In this document: positions 19,461 through 30,650 of the stretch, piece after piece
Position numbering within the stretch: the first letter of the stretch is position 1
Layout of the letters: each line of letters begins with the position of its first letter
DNA from: Mesostigma viride
Lineage: Eukaryota; Streptophyta; Mesostigmatophyceae; Mesostigmatales; Mesostigmataceae
Reading direction: 5' to 3'
Assembly (NCBI GenBank): GCA_009746045.1
Contig: RPFO01001486.1
Coordinates: forward strand, 33,501 to 97,500
Length of the DNA stretch: 64,000 bases
Made by a program: the position numbers and the translations under genes
The notes under the pieces: generated by a model
Told to the model about the DNA's origin: nothing
Databases searched by the model: none
The model's input: the letters and a program-made list of their open reading frames with translations, nothing else

Positions 19461-21700
19461 ATTGAGAATGATAGATTACGGAGGTGAGATAGGCATGCAA
19501 CATAAGGAAAAACCCGATAACTGGGAGAATAACCCTGAAGAAATTAATAGTAATCTGACACAGACATCCAAGGATCACGCCAGCGGCACAAGGTACAACT
19601 AACTATACATCACAAAACTACACGCAGCAACAGCGCTGCCGGCCCACCATGCAGGCCTGGAAGGGATCTAGACCGCATGGGTCGCGACAAAGTCGGCCCG
19701 GGTGCGGCGGAATAACACATCAGCCACGGTGCGAGTGAGGGCGAGTGACAGACGCTGCCGCCAATACGAGGACCACGTGCGGGCCGACCACGGGGCGGTC
19801 TGACCCTCGAGGTCGAGGCGGTCTTCACGGCGCTGGCAGCACTCGTGGAAAAACTCCGCTGTCTTGGGGCCCATGGCCCCGAACTCCTCAAGGACAAAGG
19901 GGATGACCCGGTGGGGCCCCACATTGCCGTAGGAGGCAAACTTGTCGCGCTCAGCCACAGCGGCAGCAGCGCCGGCATCCACAGCCGCCCGGAGGATGTG
20001 GCGACCGGAAAGCGGCCGAGCCACGGAGACATCGATGAGCAGGTGGCAACCCTGCCCGTCGTAGTCAAGCACGGTAATGTCGGGGCGATGGTTGGGTGAG
20101 TAGAGGGCGGCCCCATCCGCGTCCTCGCACTTGATGGTGGAGTGGGGAAAGACCGACCGAACCATGGCACACACCACCCGGAGGAGAGCGGTATGGAGAT
20201 AGAGGAACCAGTTCTGGTTCTGCTGGCCACCCATGCACGCGATGTAGTGCGTCCCAGTAGTATCCAGAGCAAGCCCGCAGCTGCCGCAGGACGCACCCGC
20301 CGTGATGAGAGGTTGCGGGGCAAAGAGCTGGTGGCGGAGAGCGATGGCGTAAAGGGCCGGAACCAGTGTGAACAAAGGGCTCATGGGGAGGGCGCGCAGG
20401 AATGCGGACCCCACGCTCCCCTCAAGGGAAACGGAGTGAAGCCAAGCCTTCCCCTGATCGTTCAAGCTCGCATGCAGACCCATCCAGTCGGCACAGTGTA
20501 GTATACCCGCGTAGGTCTTTTGTTGTTTTTCATGAACGCAGGCAGGGAAGACACTAGGACTGACGACAGTGGACACGCCGGGCGTGCCCCGGGGCAGGCG
20601 ACGGTGGACGGCCTGAGCGGGGCGGACGAGGTCGCAAGCCTGCTGGATCCCGAGGTAAGAATCCTGCACAGCCTGCACAAAGGGGAAGGGGGATGGGGTG
20701 ACCAAGTCGGGAATGGCGCTGACGGCGCTGGGGACCAACCGGCGGATCTCCGCCCAGGCCTGAGCAACAGAGCCAAGGAAGGCGGCGGGGGCGAGGCGGG
20801 CGGCGCGGGTGAGCCCACACCCGCCCATGCGGCAGGGGAGGGTGGCCAAGCGCATGGAGTGAGCTGGCAGGCTAGGGCCGGGGAGGAGCACCTGCAAGGC
20901 GGCCTGAATGCGCTCGTCATGGCCTTCCGCGGCAAGCCGCACCAAGTGGGGGGGAGCGCCACGGAGCCAGTGAACCACCCGCGGGTGGGCGCAAAACCAC
21001 AGGAGGAGCCCTTTGGTCTGGGGGTCCTTGAGGCGCGCCCAAGTCTCGAGGACATGGGTGCGCTGTTCCACGGTGGCCCGGAGCTCCTCTTCGACGTAGT
21101 CAGGGTCACCCACAGGGACGCCCAGGCACGAGAAACCACGCGCCCGCGCCAATGCCCCCGGGATAGCCGCGGGGAAGCCAGAGCAGTCCCCCTGGGGCGA
21201 AAAGACTGCACACTTGGGGAGGGTGAGCCGAAGGTTGATGGCCGCCATGGCCACTTCAAGGGCAGCCAGGGCGGCAACCACAGCGTCGGCCGGGCCAAGG
21301 GCATGGATATCGTCCATATAGGCGAGGAGCACGACATCCGGGTGCGCAGCGTGGACACCTTGGAGAGCCTTGTGCAGCGGGGCAGACAGGTAAAAGGGGC
21401 CGAGGGGGTCACCTTGCTGGGTTCCCGTGCGGGAAGCGATGTCGGCGAACGTCCCATCCTCCATGAGGAAGGAGAGTTGAGTGGGTTCGCCGTAGCAGGC
21501 TGCTGTCCACGCAAGAAGGTCAGGGAACGCCTCGCCGACGGCCTCAAAGATGCTAGCCTTGGTGACAGCATTGAACGCATTGTGGCAATCCACCTTCAGC
21601 GCCACATGGGTCGGATGCGTCTCGAGGTAGGCCTGAACTGTGTGCACGATGATGTCGCTGCCCCCTTTGGTGGCGACGCCAAGCGGGGCCGCGACGGATG
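19461..21700 (-). mobile_element. LineR: 5'-truncated LINE with restriction-like endonuclease
   Basis: Contains the coding region below and a 3' UTR (about 19,667-19,461). Its 5' side breaks off at about 21,700, inside the reverse transcriptase domain, next to another TAATTACTTAC-containing LineR 3' scrap. It is independent of the LineX/O1 group: the stem-loop plus TTAA tail is absent. Confidence 0.85.
19668..21647 (-). CDS. LineR reverse transcriptase and restriction-like endonuclease (partial)
   Basis: Open for 659 codons. Reverse transcriptase motifs: KVDCHNAFNAV, GTQQGDPLGPF and the catalytic LAYMDDIHALG. The fingers part upstream is missing. The C-terminal third has CGSCGL...HYIACMG, a CCHC-like metal knuckle, followed by HRPDITVLDYDG and LLIDVSVARP. 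That is the PD-(D/E)xK pattern of the restriction-like endonucleases in R2-, CRE- and NeSL-like LINEs. The absence of stops indicates a fairly recent insertion, but 5' truncation makes it inactive. Confidence 0.88.
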   Translation of the reverse strand: MHTVQAYLETHPTHVALKVDCHNAFNAVTKASIFEAVGEAFPDLLAWTAACYGEPTQLSFLMEDGTFADIASRTGTQQGDPLGPFYLSAPLHKALQGVHAAHPDVVLLAYMDDIHALGPADAVVAALAALEVAMAAINLRLTLPKCAVFSPQGDCSGFPAAIPGALARARGFSCLGVPVGDPDYVEEELRATVEQRTHVLETWARLKDPQTKGLLLWFCAHPRVVHWLRGAPPHLVRLAAEGHDERIQAALQVLLPGPSLPAHSMRLATLPCRMGGCGLTRAARLAPAAFLGSVAQAWAEIRRLVPSAVSAIPDLVTPSPFPFVQAVQDSYLGIQQACDLVRPAQAVHRRLPRGTPGVSTVVSPSVFPACVHEKQQKTYAGILHCADWMGLHASLNDQGKAWLHSVSLEGSVGSAFLRALPMSPLFTLVPALYAIALRHQLFAPQPLITAGASCGSCGLALDTTGTHYIACMGGQQNQNWFLYLHTALLRVVCAMVRSVFPHSTIKCEDADGAALYSPNHRPDITVLDYDGQGCHLLIDVSVARPLSGRHILRAAVDAGAAAAVAERDKFASYGNVGPHRVIPFVLEEFGAMGPKTAEFFHECCQRREDRLDLEGQTAPWSARTWSSYWRQRLSLALTRTVADVLFRRTRADFVATHAV

Positions 21701-22499
21701 TTAAAAAATATAATTACTTACATCAGATACTTAAAAAGGCACCCACGACCCACGTAAAAATAAACATATACGTGCATGTACTTCAATGTATGCCTATTAT
21801 GATGCGGGACCCACACCAGATGATGCATTAGCGTTTAAGTACTTCGTAATGCTTTGCCCGCTCTGGCAGAGCGCAGGGGGGAAACCGGTATACTGGAGGG
21901 GGGCGGTCATCCACGTCGACCACAAGCCCTGGCAGGCACCTCCTGCCACCCCAGTAACCGGCTCAGTCTAGGGAATATATAACAGTAGTGTAGATTAGTC
22001 AGGCTTAGCCTAGCACGTGGCCTACGCGCCATTCTCTCTCCCTTCTTTGGACTGCCATGCAGAACAAGACGCGGTGGCATGAAGATTGTCAAGGCTCACA
22101 CGCCCGGCCCCTGTGGGCAAGCCACCTCCCCACAAGCGAAGGGGGCGTTTTGATGAGTAGTGTAGTTAGGATTTTTCTAGACTAGATAGCTTAGGGTTAG
22201 GTTAGTTCGATTACGCGGCTCCCTCCAATCCACCCATTAATTAATTAATTAATTAATTAGGAATATTCTGATTAGTAATATAACTCCGTTGGGAGTATCT
22301 GTAGCACATAGCCCAGAGAGGGGGCATATGATCCTCCTCCCATCCATCAAGGAATATGTGAGCATACATGATCTCTTAACGGAGGCATGTTATAATATCA
22401 AGGAGGATGTTATATAATATAATTTAATTTTAATATTTTACGCGCATGTGCGCCGGCCCATAACGGCCCCCATGGATGACGCCTTCAGCATTTAGTCAA
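21701..22499 (+). mobile_element. Mixed O1-A and tail debris
   Basis: 21,850-22,020 is the end of an O1-A ORF1 (YWRGAVIHVDHKPW) with its 3' UTR start. 22,235-22,345 has (TTAA)n, the stem-loop and the O1-A tail in reverse. 22,440-22,500 is an O1-A 3' UTR scrap (GCGCATGTGCGCC...). The rest is unique with no frame. Confidence 0.65.
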
Positions 22500-24392
22500 G
22501 CCATGCCCGTTGCTGCTGAACTGGTGCTCAAGGCCGCCCTTGTGGAGGCCTACGCACTTGCTCAGGACGCAGAGGCGGCCCAGTGCATCGCAAGATCGAT
22601 GCCAAGACCTGCCAAGCTCGCAACCAGGGCACTGCGAGCTGAGGACATGTGGTACCACCTCGACCGGCTCGGCGGCCGGCGGCAGCGCACCGGCCCCGGT
22701 GGAGCAAACGTACATGGGGGACGGCACGGCGCTGGTCAGCCTTGACCGTTGGTTGGCCCACAATGTTTCCTTGACAGGTGGGGCTCGCGCCCCCCCCCCG
22801 CCCCCGCCGCTTCACCCCGAGACGGCCGCCCGTCTCGGTACACATTGCCGGAAACCCCCCGCCGCCTGCGCCCCCCTCCTCGGCCGCGGACTACCAAGTC
22901 CCCGCCTTGCAGGAGGGCTGGCGTGCCACCAACGGCGTCGTCCACCCCTTAATTCACTTTGAAGGAATTGGACGGCGCCCTAGCTCGCCTGCGGTACGAC
23001 GCGGCGGTCGGTGCCGACCACCTCTCTGCTGAGCTGCTGAAGACCCCTAGTGCCCCGGCGGTGAGGGATCTTCTGAGCACTGGCGTTCTGCAACCGTGTC
23101 CTGCTCTCTGATGAGCCTCTGCCTGCTGAGTGGCAGACGGCCATCCGAGTCATGCTGTACAAGAAGGGCTCTGCTGCTGACCCCGGTAACTATTGGGGTG
23201 TCTGACTCCAGAGCGCCGCGCTGAAGGTCTTCATGCGCATGATGCTAGCTGCACAGGCTCAGCGCAGCGCTGGACCCACACCTGGGTGAGTCTCAGATGG
23301 GTTTCCGTCGTGGTCAGTCGTAACACTGTCATGGCTGTATTTGTCGCGCGCCGGTTGATGGAGGAGGTGCGTCGCCTTTGCCCTGATGGTTTGCCGCTAA
23401 TCTTCAATATTTTTGTCGACTATATCAAGGCCTTTGACACGGTCCTCTGGGAGGCTCTTTGGGCCTTCCTAGTTCTGGATCAGGTACCGCCAGCGTTTAT
23501 ATATTGCTGCCATTAATGTCGACTTGCTTAAGCAGCACACCACCTCCACCACCTCCACCATCTCGATTCTCGGCACAACTCAAGCAACAAGCCCTCGACC
23601 TTCGCGAGGAAGCCAACATCGCCCGGCGCAGCCACAATGTCATCGTCAAGCACTTCGACCAGCAGGCAGGTGAGACCTCCACGAGCCTTCTTGAGGCATT
23701 TAAGCGCGCCATTCTTGCCCCCATGCTACTCACTGGTGAGCTGGACATGTCGGCTGTCCGCCTCCCCCGCGCGCGGGGGAAGGCTGGCCCGGCACCCGTG
23801 CTCCTCACCTTTAAGTACATGGCGGACAAGCTGGCGTTCCTTAAATGCCGCAAGAAGCTCTCGGAGACTCGCTTCACGCTGGACGACGACTTGACCCTGG
23901 CCCAGCAACAACGGCGACGCGAGCTATGACCGACCTACCTTCAGCTCCGGCAGAGCGCAAGGGGGAAGCCGGTATACTGGAGGGGGGCGGTCATCCACGT
24001 TGACCACAAGCCCTGGCAGCCCCCTCCTGCCACCTCAGACTAGGAATATATATACCAGTAGTGTAGATTAGTAAGGCTTAGCCTAGCATGTGGCCCACGC
24101 GCATTGAATTGAATTGAATTGTAACATAACTCCGTTGGGAGTATATGTAGCACATAGCCCTTGAGAGGGGGGCATATGGCCTATCATACATCCTAAGCTA
24201 CTTCCTCCAAGGGTGGGCCGGATGTAAAGGACCCTTGCTCTAGGTGCACCAGGGCACTTGCATCCCCATGATCTTCAAGCTATGCCCAGCGAAGGGGGGA
24301 GCCTGTCATGGGGGGGAAGATCAGCATAGCTATACAAAGAAGCTAGGGCATGGCGTCTCAGCAGAGAGTTACTCCCTGCATGGGCACAACAT

Positions 24393-24535
24393 CAAAGAGA
24401 CAACCAGCGCAGGCCAGAAATCGGGAGAATCCGGACCATGGTAGCTCGAGCCTGCCGTTATCTTTTCCGCGTTTTCGAGTCGTTCAGGATGATGAAGATG
24501 AATGGTGATGGAAATGTGTATCCTTGTGCATTGAA
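24393..24535 (-). repeat. PLE terminal repeat (3' in element sense)
   Basis: 143 bp, starting CAAAGAGACAACCAGCGC on the plus strand. Identical to 28,943-29,085. The next 90 bp inward (to about 24,625) recur in the copy at 48,620-48,697. Confidence 0.9.
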
Positions 24536-24948
24536 ATTATGGCTGGCTTACGTGTGGAGCGACTAGATGACCTAGACGGTGGGGCCGGAAACAGCATGCT
24601 TGATCAGGGCGTGTGTTTCTAGCCTAACTGGCCGGGAGTGTCTAGTGGTGAGCACCATTGCTGCGATCGCTCTCCCACCATTTACGAGGAAATACCCGCA
24701 AATGGAAAACCACTGAAAAGGTCTAGCTAGTCAGTCATCACGTTAGCCATGCCATGATTCCAAACGTCCAAGAACTGCACACGGTGCAAAGGCAAAAAGC
24801 CGGAGGACAGCACTTTCAAATGTGCGGCGGGAACCAAAAGCCCGCGGATGCCAGAAAACATCGTGTTGCGGCAGCGACGCGACGATGTGGACAACGAATC
24901 CAGTGCCAAGCTCGGAACGGCCGCAAAGGAGATCTGGCATCACAGGGT

Positions 24949-26645
24949 TCAGATGTGCGGAGATACTATGCGATCCAGCCGGTCCACGACCTGTTTGTAG
25001 AGCTTGTGCCAAGGGGCAGCACCGAACAGATGTGGGTGACGTTGCAAAAAACATCGGACTTGACGGAGCATAATGGCTCGGTCATAGTCTTTGACCAATA
25101 AACGCTGCAAGAGTTCAACAAGAGTCGTGATGAAATCAACACGATAAGAACAAAGACGGGAAAAACGATGTAACTGAGAAAGAACAACACCATATTTTGC
25201 TGTGTGGGAAAGGAGACTGTGAATATCGGGGTAACGAATAAAAGGAATTTGCTGGTATTTAGGATCCTTGCGCTTATCATAGATAGCCGTACGCCAGCCC
25301 TTCTTGTTATGGGTAATGTTAAGATCGAGGTAATTGCAATGAGTATCCTCCGACGTGAGCTTTAATGTGAGGGACGCTTGCGGGTAGATGCCAGGCAGAC
25401 CAGCGGTGATATACAAATGGGTTGCGAAATCAGGGTTGTCGAAAGCGATGACATCATCAATGTATCGACATGTATGGATAAAACGCCTGATGAGAACATC
25501 ATCGTTTGAGGCAATGAGATTCTCCATGAATGCAAGCTCATAAGTGTATAGATAGAGGTTTGCAAGGAGCCCGGCACAGTTAGTGCCCATAGGGATGCCG
25601 ATAGCTTGTTGGTATACATTGCCCGCAAAACAGATGAAGGTGTTATCAACAAGATAAGAGATCCAATGGACAAGGTCAGCCTTCGTGATAATATAATTAT
25701 AACCATCCCGCACGATAGCACCTGCCGCGATCCCTGAGAGCCACGTTGCCGTGGGCTTGGTCTGAGAAACACGCACGTGCAGGTGGTTGCGCCCGTGAGG
25801 CCTACGTGCATACAGACGAGTAAGGAGGCTATCTAAACGAGCTTTCAAATCGTGCAAATCTAGTGTGGTATATAGAGTGGTGAAATCATAGGTGGCTATG
25901 GGCATAGGTATACGTTTCTCTGCTGCTGTCTTAGAACGGCTAAGGGCGGCAAGGCGTAGGCGTACTTGGGCTGAGTCTATGACGATCCAACTACCAGCGC
26001 ATTCATACCCGGCATTCGACAGCACCTCCACCCATAATGCATTGGCTTCGGGGAGAAGAGCATTCAAAGCATGGCAGATGAGTTTCGAGAGAGGCATCAG
26101 TGGGGCTGAATGCGACGCAGCAATGGTGCGCAAAGCAACAGGAGTTTTGTGCAGCTTAAGAGTGAGATACAGATATGGGAACGTAGTGGTGGTGGCGCGT
26201 CGCTGCCGCTTAAGGAATGCCCGAGCAAAAATGTTTTGGCTGTGCAGAAAAGCCCGATGAGCAGCGTGATACTGGCGGTGGACTGTGCACGCTGAACATA
26301 GGTAGGGCTGGACGCCAACTCGTGTTGCAAAGTAGCAAGGTAGTGCTTCTTGCATATGAAAGCAAAGTTGTTGGCACTCTTGTCAACACACGTGATGATA
26401 AAGTCCTGCTTGAAGTGGTCAAGAAGTGCTTTATCTGTGGTGTTGAGCCAGGTGGTGCGGTGGACCTGCTGGAGACGGTAATCAAGCCTGGTGAGACGTG
26501 CATTGCATTCGTGAATGACGGCGCGAAACCACGGTTCCATGGCAAGGGGAGCAAGCTGTAGGTCCGTGCTCATGGCATTGCAAATTTGCGCAGTGATGTG
26601 GAGAGCAGTGCATTCACCTCTTTGGCACACGTGCGCTGGACCCAC
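24949..26645 (-). CDS. PLE reverse transcriptase (frameshifted)
   Basis: Two overlapping frames (26,645-26,290 and about 26,330-24,949) together encode a Penelope-type reverse transcriptase. The N-terminal part has ITCVDKSANNFAFICKKHY, the conserved start of the family. The second has YLTLKLHK, YDFTTLYTTLD, GIPMGTNCAG, the catalytic CRYIDDVIAFD, and LDLNITHNKKGWRTAIYDKR near the thumb. The relation is to PLE and telomerase-like enzymes rather than LINEs. A frameshift at about 26,300 and another from the upstream ORF make this copy inactive. Confidence 0.9.
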
Positions 26646-28003
26646 GGCCGAAACTTGGTGCCTTTGGCAAAAAGGTCTACAAGCGTGTGGCTCGGCAGGA
26701 TGCTGAGGTCAGCGGTCATGACGTGCTGTGAGGTGGGATCAAGGTACTTGAAATACCGTTGTTGTTGGCAGGGGCAGGGCCCTGCCAAGATGGTGGCCAG
26801 CTCGGTGGGCGTTGTATCGCGGCTGACCTTCCCGTTGCTGAAAACCATTTGTCCCAAGGTGGGAGAGTAATGCCAGGCGGCAATGGGAGTGCCGAAAGTG
26901 TTGCGCACCACGAGCGGCATCGCAGCCTGCACTTGCGGCAAATGCAGAATGTGTGGCAAACACAGCTCATCCATCGCAGCATGAATGAAAGGTGAGATCA
27001 GCAAACGGCGCGGACGCAGTGCATCTGCATTCCCATTGACACGGTGCCGAATGATACGTGAGAGAAGGCCTCGCAGACTAGTGGCATGGGAGCGGGGGAC
27101 TTGCAGATCAGCTGGGGAGCACGACCCGACGGCAATGTGTAAGCTGGTAAGCTTCTTCAAGCTGCAGGCTTCGAGATAGGATGCATGAAAGTTGCCGCGT
27201 TGCATAAGCCGAGACATGTGACGTAAGCAGCGGAGACTGGTGGAGTAAAGGGAAGGATCGGTGGACACATGTGTGGAAGGTGGAGGGGCCGGGGTGACGC
27301 TGGGGGGATAGGGGCGATATGGGTGGAGATTGTGCTTCAGACGCCAGGCACGGATGAACATAAGAGGGCGGGGACGGAGGGGAGGCGGGCGGCGGCGAGA
27401 CCGAGCTTTGAAACTCTTGCCTTCAATGCAAAAACCGTGGGGCAGAAATGCATGTAACATTCGTTTCCAAAACGTTTCCCGATGCCCTGCGGCTTTGCGA
27501 AAAGCGGCGCCGGTAAAGGTGCCGGGGACATGTTCCAAGGGGACGACTCGCCAATCCCACCACCCGTATTGGGCCATGGCGCCATGTAGGGGGGTGTCGT
27601 CGTTGGCGGCAGGGCGGCCAATATGAAGGCGGCGTGCCGCTCGGACATGTTCCTGAAAACGCGTCCAGGCATCCCGTTGCGTCTGGCCAACGTAGATACG
27701 CTGAGGGTACCTGCGGTTGTAAATGGCATAAATGACGCGATGGGTGCTTACGGGGTGTGGGCGAGTGGAGTTGGTAAGCGACAAATGCGTGCGCTGTAAG
27801 CGCCGGAGGCGACGTAGAGTATGGTCATCCTTGCAGTGATGGTTATGGCGCGTGTTGATGCGACAACGCTTCCGCCATGCCTGTGAGGAGATACGATAGG
27901 GGAACTGCCGAGAAATAGCAGTGTACTTCCGGTAATCAATGCCACTGGATTGCCGTATTCTGTGGAGGGTAAGAGCATGCCAGAAAGTCATAAGGTGTTT
28001 CAT
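26570..28003 (-). CDS. PLE N-terminal GIY-YIG endonuclease region
   Basis: 477 codons. A basic N-terminus (KRCRINTRHNHHCKDD) is followed at about residues 95-150 by VIYAIYNRRYPQRIYVGQT, matching the two GIY-YIG strands, then RFQEHVRAAR and a later HRETFWKRML Glu. In classical Penelope elements this domain is C-terminal; here it precedes the reverse transcriptase. Permuted PLEs of this kind are known as the Chlamys/Naiad group. The remainder is a long PLE N-terminal region with no named domain. It joins the reverse transcriptase frame by a shift at about 26,570. Confidence 0.85.
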   Translation of the reverse strand: MKHLMTFWHALTLHRIRQSSGIDYRKYTAISRQFPYRISSQAWRKRCRINTRHNHHCKDDHTLRRLRRLQRTHLSLTNSTRPHPVSTHRVIYAIYNRRYPQRIYVGQTQRDAWTRFQEHVRAARRLHIGRPAANDDTPLHGAMAQYGWWDWRVVPLEHVPGTFTGAAFRKAAGHRETFWKRMLHAFLPHGFCIEGKSFKARSRRRPPPLRPRPLMFIRAWRLKHNLHPYRPYPPSVTPAPPPSTHVSTDPSLYSTSLRCLRHMSRLMQRGNFHASYLEACSLKKLTSLHIAVGSCSPADLQVPRSHATSLRGLLSRIIRHRVNGNADALRPRRLLISPFIHAAMDELCLPHILHLPQVQAAMPLVVRNTFGTPIAAWHYSPTLGQMVFSNGKVSRDTTPTELATILAGPCPCQQQRYFKYLDPTSQHVMTADLSILPSHTLVDLFAKGTKFRPWVQRTCAKEVNALLSTSLRKFAMP

Positions 28004-28942
28004 GATGATTCAGATGCACTGAGAGCTAAGACATCAAACAGAACCAGAGCGGAGCATATTGAGGTAAGTCAATATTCACTGCGTAACACCCGTTACGCGA
28101 TAGCGGTGGTCCATGATGCATCTCCCCGGGGCAGGATGTGGCTAACAACACAGCTGAATGGACTCGGAACATGTGGATTCCCAGTGGGGGGGCCTTCCAA
28201 TTGTCATACTTGACACCTCTTTCCTGTAACGAAAAGATTTCCCTTCTTCATGTTCCAGATGAGTCACCGTGCTCCTGCCTTTGTGTTTTTTTGGCGTTTG
28301 TAAAGAGATATGGGAGGGTAAACAAAAGCAAAGGCTGATATTGCCGTGTGGGGGGCCCGATCCTTGGTTAGTCTCTCAAGTGCCCACAGAAAAACACGAG
28401 AGTAGCACACACAGCGCGCAGCCCAGCCTAGCTCCCTCAGTAAAAGTAAAAGAAAAAGGACAAGAACAGCAAAACAAACGAGAACAAGAAAAAGAACAAA
28501 ACACAGACACGTAGTGCAATGTGAGCGGAATGATGGAGGAAGGTGAGAGGGGGACATCGTATTGAATGTGTAGGCATTGAGGCAGCCGAAGCGTCCCATC
28601 CCCGGGTACATTCGTGGCTTTCAAAAAAGCCACAACCTGCGTGGAAGAGGAAAATGCAGGAACGATGAGTATGATCCTGAAAACGAGGTTGAGGAAACGC
28701 GGAGAGGAAATGCCGGCCGCTGAAACGATTCCGATGGAACTATGGGTTTCGCCGACATGAGGCGGTGCAGCTGACTATCTCTATGGTGTCGTGTGTGACC
28801 GGGAGTGCCGGTTCACGTGCGCACTCGTCGGACTAGCCCGACGACATGTGTGCTTGGTTGCCCACGGCTGAAATCCTCTTGCCCGTCATGCAAAGGCCAC
28901 GCCTCCTAGCCGAAAACGAACTATATTCAACCAATCTAATAT
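28004..28942 (-). other. PLE 5' untranslated region
   Basis: Lies between the 5' terminal repeat and the first Met at 28,003. Contains stem-loops (ACCGG-GAGTG-CCGGT at about 28,798-28,812; CGTCGG-ACTAGC-CCGACG at about 28,827-28,844). No long frame in sense. Confidence 0.5.
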
Positions 28943-29085
28943 CAAAGAGACAACCAGCGCAGGCCAGAAATCGGGAGAATCCGGACCATGGTAGCTCGAG
29001 CCTGCCGTTATCTTTTCCGCGTTTTCGAGTCGTTCAGGATGATGAAGATGAATGGTGATGGAAATGTGTATCCTTGTGCATTGAA
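28943..29085 (-). repeat. PLE terminal repeat (5' in element sense)
   Basis: Base-identical to 24,393-24,535, in the same orientation. Confidence 0.9.
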
Positions 29086-29251
29086 ACAACATAACTAAAT
29101 AAAGCTAGGCATCGTCTTGAGTGTGGCTCATCATAGGCACACATGTACATGAGTAAATAAAGCGCGTGGCTTAGCTGGGATAGTGCCTCTAGGAGGCGTA
29201 CATGTACATGGCCACGGTCTATCTATTGTACACTACTACTGCTGTATTCCC

Positions 29252-30650
29252 CTAAGCTGGGGCGGCTGGAGTCGCTGGGGCCGCGGGGGTCGCCTGCCAG
29301 GGCTTGTGGCCGACGTAGATGGCCGCCCCCTTCCAGTACACCGGCTGCCCCGCCTTGGTCTGCCGGAGCTGGAGGTAGGTCGGCCATCTATAGCTCCCGT
29401 CGCCGTTGTTGCTGCGCCAGGGTCAAGTCGTCATCAAGGGTGAAGAGAGTCTTCTCGAGCCGCTTGCGGCGTCTGAGAAAGGAAATCTTGTCCGCCGGGG
29501 TCTTAAAGGTGAGAAGGAGCGGGGGCGGCCCGGCCTTACCCCGCGCGCGGGGAAGGCGGTGGGCGGCTGGCCAGCTCGATCTCACCAGTAAGGCCCATGC
29601 GATCAAGGATTTCTCTCTCAAAAGCACGCGCAAGCGTCTCGGAATTCTCACCTTCCTCCATCTTGAGGTTCTTGACAATGACGTTGAGGCTGCGCTTGGC
29701 GAGCTCGGCCTCCTCGCGGAGGTCAAGCGTCTGCCGTTGGAGCTGGGCTGCGACGGCGGAGGTGACCAGTGGAGGTGGTGTGTTGCTTAAGCAGGTCCGC
29801 CCAGGTGGTGATGGGAGGAGCATCGCCGGCCAGGCCAGCCGGGGCTGGCTTGGCGGCAATGTCCTTCACCGCCTGGGCGGTGAGGCCTGCGGTGTTCTGC
29901 AGAACCTCGATAGCGATGGCGTTGTCCTTAAGACGCTGACCAGTCGATGTCGCGGAGCTGGGCGGTGATGGAGTCGGAGGGGGGGGGGGGAGGAGGCGAG
30001 GAGGGTGGCGGTGGCGGCGGCGGTGGCGGTGGGGATTTTGGGGAGCTCAGCAGCCATCTTACGACCCATGACTTCCATTTCGCAAGAAAGGGGCGTCACA
30101 TGCTGTGAGAGGAGGCGGAGGAGGGCGAATTCGGTCAAGGGGACGGGTTGCCAGAGGTCCGCGGAACAGCGTTGAAGGATGGAAAAGAGGGCGGCAAGCT
30201 GAAGGCGCGGTCGCGACCAGCCAGACAGGTCAGCTGAGCGGAGCTGAAACTGGCCGTCAGACTGGCTGCGGAAACATTTGTGGCGTTGGAGGCGTTGGCA
30301 CAGGTCAAGAAGGGAGGCATACGACCCATAAAACAGGAGCTCCAGCATCCGGATGTGTGGCCCAGGTGTCGAAATAGCCAGGTCCGGCGGACGTCGAAGG
30401 TGGAAAATAACTCGTCAACGTCAAAGTCGGTCTCAGACCAGCTAGGTTCGGTGGGGCGGCTGCGTTTGGGCTCGGGCGAGGCTGAAGGCGAGGCAGGAAG
30501 CCCGGGAGGGTGCTGGACGACCACCAGTGCGCGACTAGTGTCATCGCTGCCTGCCGGGCCTGAGGGCGAGGCTGCAGCCGGAGCTGCAGACGTATTTTCA
30601 TTGCCGAGCGCAGCCGTCAGGCTGCGTTGCGTCGATAAGCGTTTGCTCAT
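29252..30650 (-). pseudogene. O1-A ORF1p-like protein (frameshifted)
   Basis: It starts MSKRLSTQRSLTAALGNENT and has a Ser/Ala/Pro region with SPEPKRSRP. A conserved block follows (WSETDFDVDELF ... ILELLFYGSYASLLDLCQ). Then come a coiled-coil segment, ITTWADLLKQ-like sequence, RSLNVIVKNLKMEEGENSE (RRM strand and helix), LLLTFKTPADKISFLRRRKRL, FTLDDDLTLAQQQRRREL and PVYWKGAAIYVGHKPW. This is the L1 ORF1p plan. Two or three frame breaks, mostly in C- or G-runs. No enzyme domain follows; the 3' UTR begins at the stop. Confidence 0.78.

Larger units (their letters stand above)
24393..29085 (-). mobile_element. Penelope-like element with 143-bp terminal direct repeats
   Basis: A 4,693-bp element inside the O1-A 3' UTR with 7-bp TSD ACAACAT (24,386-24,392 and 29,086-29,092). 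The empty site can be read at 46,311 as GGGCACAACATTACTAAA. Identical 143-bp direct repeats lie at both ends (24,393-24,535 and 28,943-29,085), like the pseudo-LTRs of Penelope-like elements. It encodes GIY-YIG and reverse transcriptase parts in permuted order. Other copies of its 3' end lie at 43,501-43,638/48,610-48,697 and 55,298-55,376. Confidence 0.9.

Noticed and set aside
20520-21704. 394-codon plus-strand frame
   Set aside because: It is the antisense of the LineR reverse transcriptase, which has clear RT and endonuclease motifs on the minus strand.
24536-24640. Hammerhead ribozyme next to the PLE terminal repeat
   Set aside because: CTAGATGA ... GGAAAC on the plus strand recalls the core, but CTGATGA is interrupted by an extra base and stems I and III cannot be formed convincingly.
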